Assembly (NCBI RefSeq): GCF_000346465.2
Contig: NC_034011.1
Coordinates: 18,031,407-18,095,406 of the forward strand
DNA from: Prunus persica
Taxonomy: Eukaryota; Streptophyta; Magnoliopsida; Rosales; Rosaceae
Length of the DNA: 64,000 nt
Direction of reading: 5' to 3'
The stretch's first letter is position 1. Every line of letters begins with the position of its first letter. Shown here piece by piece: positions 58,801-64,000 of the stretch. Below the pieces are notes generated by a model, which saw only the letters and a list, made by a program, of their open reading frames with translations, was not told where the DNA came from and did no database searches. Both the position numbers and the translations under genes were made by a program.

Positions 58801-61800
58801 GAAACACTTCCCTAGGCATCATTAAATCCTTTGTTCTGCATGGCATACACCCCACCCCGATGACAATGTTATAAACTATCTCATACATACTTTCTTGATT
58901 GACTAGAGTTCAACCAGATAGAAAAATGCCTTACGACTTAGCTGTTCATCAAGGGTGAAATGCTCTCTATTCCAATCACAAGAAGCGCCAAGTCTTTTGA
59001 TCTGATTTGTAATGGTTCCACCATACCTGATATAATAAATAAATAATCTGTTAAGAAATAACAAGTATCATTGGAAATAACAATTTTCAGTTAAACATAA
59101 ATAAAAGCAGTTCATCTTTTTTTCTGGAAATTATATGTAGTATAGTAGATTAGTAAATTGCAAAATCTACTCCTATATGGTTCTGTAAATGTTTGAATAT
59201 ACGAGGGAGGATTCAGAACAACAGAATCATAACTGCTACAATATTTTGATTCAAGGTAATTCTTCAAAAACAGACATGCCTTTTGCATGAATGACTGATT
59301 TAAGGTACTTTTCGGTAAAATCTTTGACTGTAAATAATTTTCAGAAGCAGAATATCATGATCATGATCATTGATTCATGCTGCATGTATAAATAGTAAGA
59401 GTAAGGTGATCATTCTTTTTCTACATTGCTCGGTTGTGAGGGAGGTATTTTGAAGAGAATCGGCAATTTATTAATGTAGAAAAGCTAATCACAAAGAGTG
59501 GATGAGGAATCCACAATCTGAAGAGAGAAGAGAAAATACAATAAAAGACCACTCAAACAAATATGGAAGTTTGTATTTGCATTGGCTAGCATGGGGTGCG
59601 TTTACCATAGGATTTCTGAATTACATCAAGAAAATGCATTTTCCAGTATCTTCTTCTCGTCTAGTGGGTCCGTCTGCCAGTAAATGTTAATTTACCCTTA
59701 ATTCTCATCAGTTTTCAGCCCTACCTGAATTCAGTCCTTCGAGATTTTTCCTTTTATCTATCAATATAATCAGGGTCATAAACAACTAGAATGTGTTTCT
59801 ATTTATTTCTGATTGTCTGCCAGTCAATGAAGTCATAAACAATTTAGAGTCGAAACAAAGTGTTTTAATCTTTCAAAAGAAAGTATGCATTAGCATCCAG
59901 ATATTTCCGTTTCATTCAAGAAAACACAATCTATGTTAGGGAACTTGGCTAAAGGGTATGATAAAGGAAGTGATGATAGCAGCCTGCTAAACACTGTAAA
60001 TTGAGTGTCTTAATATCTTTATATTTTCTTAAAAGGGCCATTTTTTTTTCCCACCTAATGTTAACTTGTGAAATGAGACTTCCATACGATCCTAGCTTGC
60101 TTTCAGCATTTTTCATGATGTGCCCACTCTCCAAAAAGTCATATTTAAAATAAATAAATAAAATAAATAAATAACTAGATATTTAGAAGAGATGATGCAT
60201 AAAACCGCAAGAGAAAACTAATAAGTTCAGGAGATGTGCCATAGACGAAAGTATCGATTTATCAGTGATTCAGTGTACTAGGGCCATCTCGTAAACGTCC
60301 AGGTTGAAATATGGTTTTCAACCAAAATTGCTTTATAAAGGGCATAACAACCAGTACAAAGAATTCAATGTGTTGCAACAAGGAAACAACAATTTTTCTT
60401 TGATGATGTAAAAAATATGAGCATGCACAAGTTAATGACAATACAACTCATAATTGAAGAAGGTAGAAAGGATAAACAATGTAAGATAGATAAGCATATA
60501 TACTTCTCTTTCCACTCCCAAACTCGATTCACAAACTCATCTCGACCCAATTCAACCCTTTTAATTCCTTCAGATGCAAGCATTTTTTCTACAACCAGCT
60601 GGTAGGAAAAGAGTAATGGTAGTATGAGCCAAAAAAAATTCAAACTAAGATATGCAAGTTACAATTTTAGTACTAAGTCATACCAAAAGTACAAAGTAAG
60701 ACAAAATCAAAGCCAATGAACAAATATAGAATCAGAAATTGACATACAAAGTTATCATTAAGAAAATCAAATCCCAATCATAAACTCAAAAAAATAAAAA
60801 ATAAAAAGGAATCAGATCAAAGCCGTTTCAACTCTTCAAGAATTATAAAGGAAGTTGTAATAATGAAAGCAGTTGTAGAACACTGAAAATTGGAAATGAA
60901 GATGGTGCGAGGCATAGCAATAAAAATGTGAAATCAGTGGAAACACTTATCTGGAAACATAGGCTTATGGTACAGAGACAAACCTGAGTTGCTATACCAG
61001 CATGATCAGTCCCAGGAAGCCAAAGTGTGGGTCTTCCCTTCATTCGATGGTATCTAACCATAATGTCCTACAACAGTAATTAATGAAAAATGAATAGATG
61101 AAATAAGCAGCAGTTGAGTTACAGTTTAGGTCCGGGTTCATCCACATTTTCTCAGAAAAAGTCCAGTAATTTTTTTTGTTAGATTAGGTCCCTGGAACCA
61201 TTTGACCAAATCCAACATTACATTATTACCACAAACATCGTTAACTACAGTAACTTGGGAGCTTGAAATCCACAATTTAAGAAATCTCATCATTTAAGAT
61301 ATTTAAATTATTTATGAAGCCCAACCCACGAAGCCTACAGGTATAAACATAACTTAAGTGTACTTAACATTATGCTTGTTTTTGCATCAGTTACATAAAT
61401 ATCAATGGAAACTAGTATATCAACATAACTTTAGTGTACAATTAATTCATGGCAGGTACCACAAATTTAAACCAATGTCAACCTACATAAAAGTCAATAC
61501 CAACCTGTATAAAAATCATAGGCAAACAATATATCAACATAAAGCCAGTTGTACCCAACATATGTTTTGGAGTCTACGTTTCCACAAGTTAACAATTTAA
61601 ATCCCTTAAATTATGAGATTCCAACAATTTATCTCTTAAATTGTGAGAATACTACAGCTTAAATCCTTATATTGTAGGGTTCCTACAATTTGAATCTCAT
61701 AAGTTACTGCATTCAATGATGCTGGGGATACTATTGAAATTAAAAGAAAAAAAAATTATTTATTTATAAGAAACCAAATTTTATTAGAAAAACCAGAATG

Positions 61801-64000
61801 TACAAATCGAGGAACAAGAAATCCACCTAACATACAGCAACCAGAATCTTAAAACTAAGACACATCTCTACCACATTTCACTTGAAAAAATATATCTCTA
61901 AGATACTACTGGTTTCCAATCCAAATTGATTAAATAAAAGGTAAACTCCCTAAACTCTGAAGATGTAGTTCAAGCATTTCAAAGTGACAGTCTGGAAACA
62001 TAACATGCCATGTCTAGGCAGGGTTGATGGTCGAGAGGGGCTACAAATAGGAAGCCTTGATATTTGGGCGGGAACGAGTGTTATTGTTGGCAAAGCAAAG
62101 GCTGATTTCCTGTCATTCACAGTAATGTTTCAATATATTGAAGACCGTCTATCCTGATTCTAGGATTTTCCATGACCAGGATCCCAAATCTAACTCAAAA
62201 AAACTGTCCTTGACTTCATAGTTCAAGCATTCACCAGCTAGGACAATCAACTTTGCTTTCATCATTCTGTATAAAATCTCATTACTCATCCAGTCCTCAC
62301 TTCTTCCTAATTCAATTCCAATCTTTCAACTTTGCTTAGCTCTATTTAGAAATTCCAAAACATATACATGTCCCAAAATCTTTCCTATTTCTTAACAAGA
62401 GCAGCTTAGTCAACTATTATAGTACAACCTCACAACAGTATGTACAATTAGAAAACAAACACAATCTTGTGTCACACATGACAATCGAAATTTACACTTA
62501 CCTGTACCTAGAAACTGGAAGTATGGCCTGGGTACAAACACTAACATGTGCTTCAACAAAAAAAAAAAAAAAAAAAAAAAATTAAGTATGATAAAATGCC
62601 AATGCATAAGAACACCTTTCACAACCTCAAGAGTCACAAACATCGCGTGTCCCATGTGCAGGGAACCAGTAACATTTGGAGGCGGCATTGAAATCACAAA
62701 AGGATCACTTCCTCGGTCAAGGTTTGGCCTAAAATACCCTTGAGACTCCCACCTAACAATCACATGAGTTCATAAATAATATGCAATGATTTTACATAAC
62801 AAATAGATAGTAAGCACTACTTGATCAAATCTGCGAACTGACATGTGAAAATGCAGGCAAAACAAGAATTAAGAACACGCGCATGAAGCAATACAATTTT
62901 TTTTTCTTTTTGGTTGAGATTAGAATGTGTATTTCGTCAGGAATTATTAAAAAGAACCACGAACAATACATTTAATACGTGCAGATGCAAATACCATTTT
63001 GTATAGGCCAATGCAGCATGAAAGTGAAATTTTTATCACCGAGGGACTTAATCTTTAGTTCTAGTGTGGAACAATAATCTAAACCAATTATAACTCGGAA
63101 CATACTAAAAGGTAATTACCAAGAAAAAGGTGATTCTCTCTTAATTGAGCCACAAGAGACCCATATACTCTGGACACATATGGTCTGTGGATTTTCATAG
63201 GAATCAAACATTCAATAATATGCTCTAATCATGATTACACTGCCAGAGAGATTTGTACACACTGATATGACATCACTAAGGGGCATGTGGAGTTAAAAGT
63301 GTAGATTGGAAAACTAGCCATTTGTTTTATACACCGAAGTACTCAAAAGAAAAAACAATAAAAATAATTGACATAAACTTTGAACCTTCATAAGTCTCAG
63401 GACCAGCCCTGCATAATGCACTTCGAAGCATCACTAGAAAACTTGAAAACTAACCACTGAAAGTGCAGACAAGAGACCTTGTTTTTAGGGGACACTTCTT
63501 TTTCTTTAAGCCTTGGTTTAGGGAAGCTTCAATATGGAAAGATTCAGAAAAAGATGTCTGGTGCACCGCACTAGTACCACCTCAAGAAAGATTGGTAATC
63601 TGATCACTTCCAGAAAGATGACAAATGTGGACTCCAACCCAAATATTATTCCGGAAACAAAATTAGATAATGACTGAATAGAAGTAAAAGTTTTCCTCAA
63701 AAACACTCCAGTTCAACAAATGGGAAAACTCATCTCTGATCCCACCAACAAAAAACTTCAGTTTCAAATTTTTAGATCATTTTTCACATGAATGGAATTT
63801 ACGAAATAAGGAGTACTACGAACAAAGAAACAAAATAAGTTTATTACTACGAACAAAGAAGCAATACAACAGCAGATAAGCAGCAGTCCATAAAACATTC
63901 AACAAAGCCTCTAAATCAAAATTTACAGTAGAACGATAGCATTGTATCAGACAACATAATAATGGTTAAGGGCTCTGTCCAGAATAATGTACCAATTGTA
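43891..64000 (-). CDS. Valyl-tRNA synthetase, organellar/bacterial type (5' end beyond the window)
   Basis: Charges tRNA-Val. Exons from 5': >64000-63993, 62752-62626, 61067-60984, 60598-60504, 59026-58935, 58036-57983, 57194-57142, 57039-56972, 56437-56362, 55654-55571, 54443-54295, 54191-54074, 53953-53837, 53366-53146, 52477-52388, 51477-51366, 50475-50365, 50183-50046, 48673-48623, 48538-48426, 47130-46983, 45911-45807, 45662-45561, 44912-44840, 44703-44537, 44016-43891. The 2682 visible nt give 893 in-frame residues. Class I signatures are [14 protein letters not shown] (HIGH) and GRKMSKT (KMSKS). The editing domain has [10 protein letters not shown] and GHDHNDY, and [10 protein letters not shown] is present. 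The C-terminal part is a coiled-coil arm. [19 protein letters not shown] is bacterial-like and suggests the plastid/mitochondrial enzyme (EMB2247-like), not the cytosolic one. The missing N-terminus would hold the transit peptide. Confidence 0.96.
44838..44839 (-). other. GC splice donor in the ValRS gene
   Basis: Exon 24 ends CCTCCAG and the intron starts GCACGT. The next exon resumes at GGAATGCGG. Only this GC-AG junction keeps the protein in frame (SPP-G-NADQ). Using the GT two codons later would shift the frame. GC-AG introns are a small minority of plant introns. Confidence 0.8.
52263..52286. repeat. (GA)12 microsatellite in a ValRS intron
   Basis: 24-bp GA run in the intron between the exons at 52477-52388 and 51477-51366. 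Confidence 0.95.
58204..58690. mobile_element. MITE-like insertion in a ValRS intron
   Basis: Left edge AAGGTTTTGAAAAGCA with AAGGCGAGGC inside. Right edge GCCTCGCC followed by TTTTAAAACATTGG. Read in reverse complement the right edge gives ATGTTTTAAAAGGCGAGGC, so the ends are degenerate inverted repeats with the GGCGAGGC word. It lies in the intron between exons 59026-58935 and 58036-57983. The interior has no transposase. Confidence 0.5.
62558..62581. repeat. A24 homopolymer in a ValRS intron
   Basis: Run of 24 A on the plus strand 45 bp past the exon 62752-62626 donor. It may mark the tail of a small retro-insertion. The poly-lysine frame across it is an artefact. Confidence 0.8.

Noticed and set aside
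61290..61720. Possible second MITE in a ValRS intron (repeated AATTTAAAT.CCTTAAATT words)
   Set aside because: Words recur, but no clear inverted ends or target duplication could be fixed.
62546..62743. Poly-lysine frame on the plus strand
   Set aside because: Produced by the A24 homopolymer and antisense to a ValRS exon.

Overview
The window is nuclear DNA from a flowering plant, most likely a woody eudicot. It is AT-rich and intron-dense, with GT-AG introns, (GA)n microsatellites, a nuclear tRNA gene with plant-type flanks, and many LTR-retrotransposon, Mutator-like and MITE remains. The repeat types remind me of Rosaceae (Prunus-like) genomes, but that is an impression and not shown here.

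Layout. From 1 to about 21.5 kb the window is a repeat graveyard. It holds a 4-copy 212-bp tandem array, a 14-3-3 gene fragment, two separate Ty3/gypsy RNase H relics, the 3' half of a Tat-like element with an antisense reading frame, a decayed intron-bearing ARF GTPase gene interrupted by a LINE tail, a Ty3/gypsy chromovirus relic, a 26-bp minisatellite and a Mutator-like element with a 9-bp target duplication. Four protein-coding genes follow, all on the minus strand: a GASA/snakin peptide (21.6-22.2 kb), a TMEM214-like ER membrane protein (24.2-28.6 kb, 10 exons), a single-exon GeBP-family transcription factor (42.3-43.2 kb) and a bacterial-type valyl-tRNA synthetase (43.9 kb to beyond the window end, 26 exons seen). 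In the three multi-exon models every splice junction I placed keeps the reading frame.

Between the TMEM214-like and GeBP genes lies a nearly intact, young, non-autonomous LTR retrotransposon (33,799-40,025). Its 483-bp LTRs differ at two positions, and it is flanked by GGACT duplications. It sits inside the right terminal repeat of an older DNA transposon, 78 bp from a tRNA-Val(CAC) gene. Instead of gag-pol it carries a broken antisense frame with its own promoter-like elements.

The four genes do not form an obvious functional unit. A tRNA-Val gene and a valyl-tRNA synthetase lie within 4 kb of each other, which is striking but probably coincidental. The most unusual material is the antisense frames inside two unrelated LTR elements and the ABAB higher-order tandem array.
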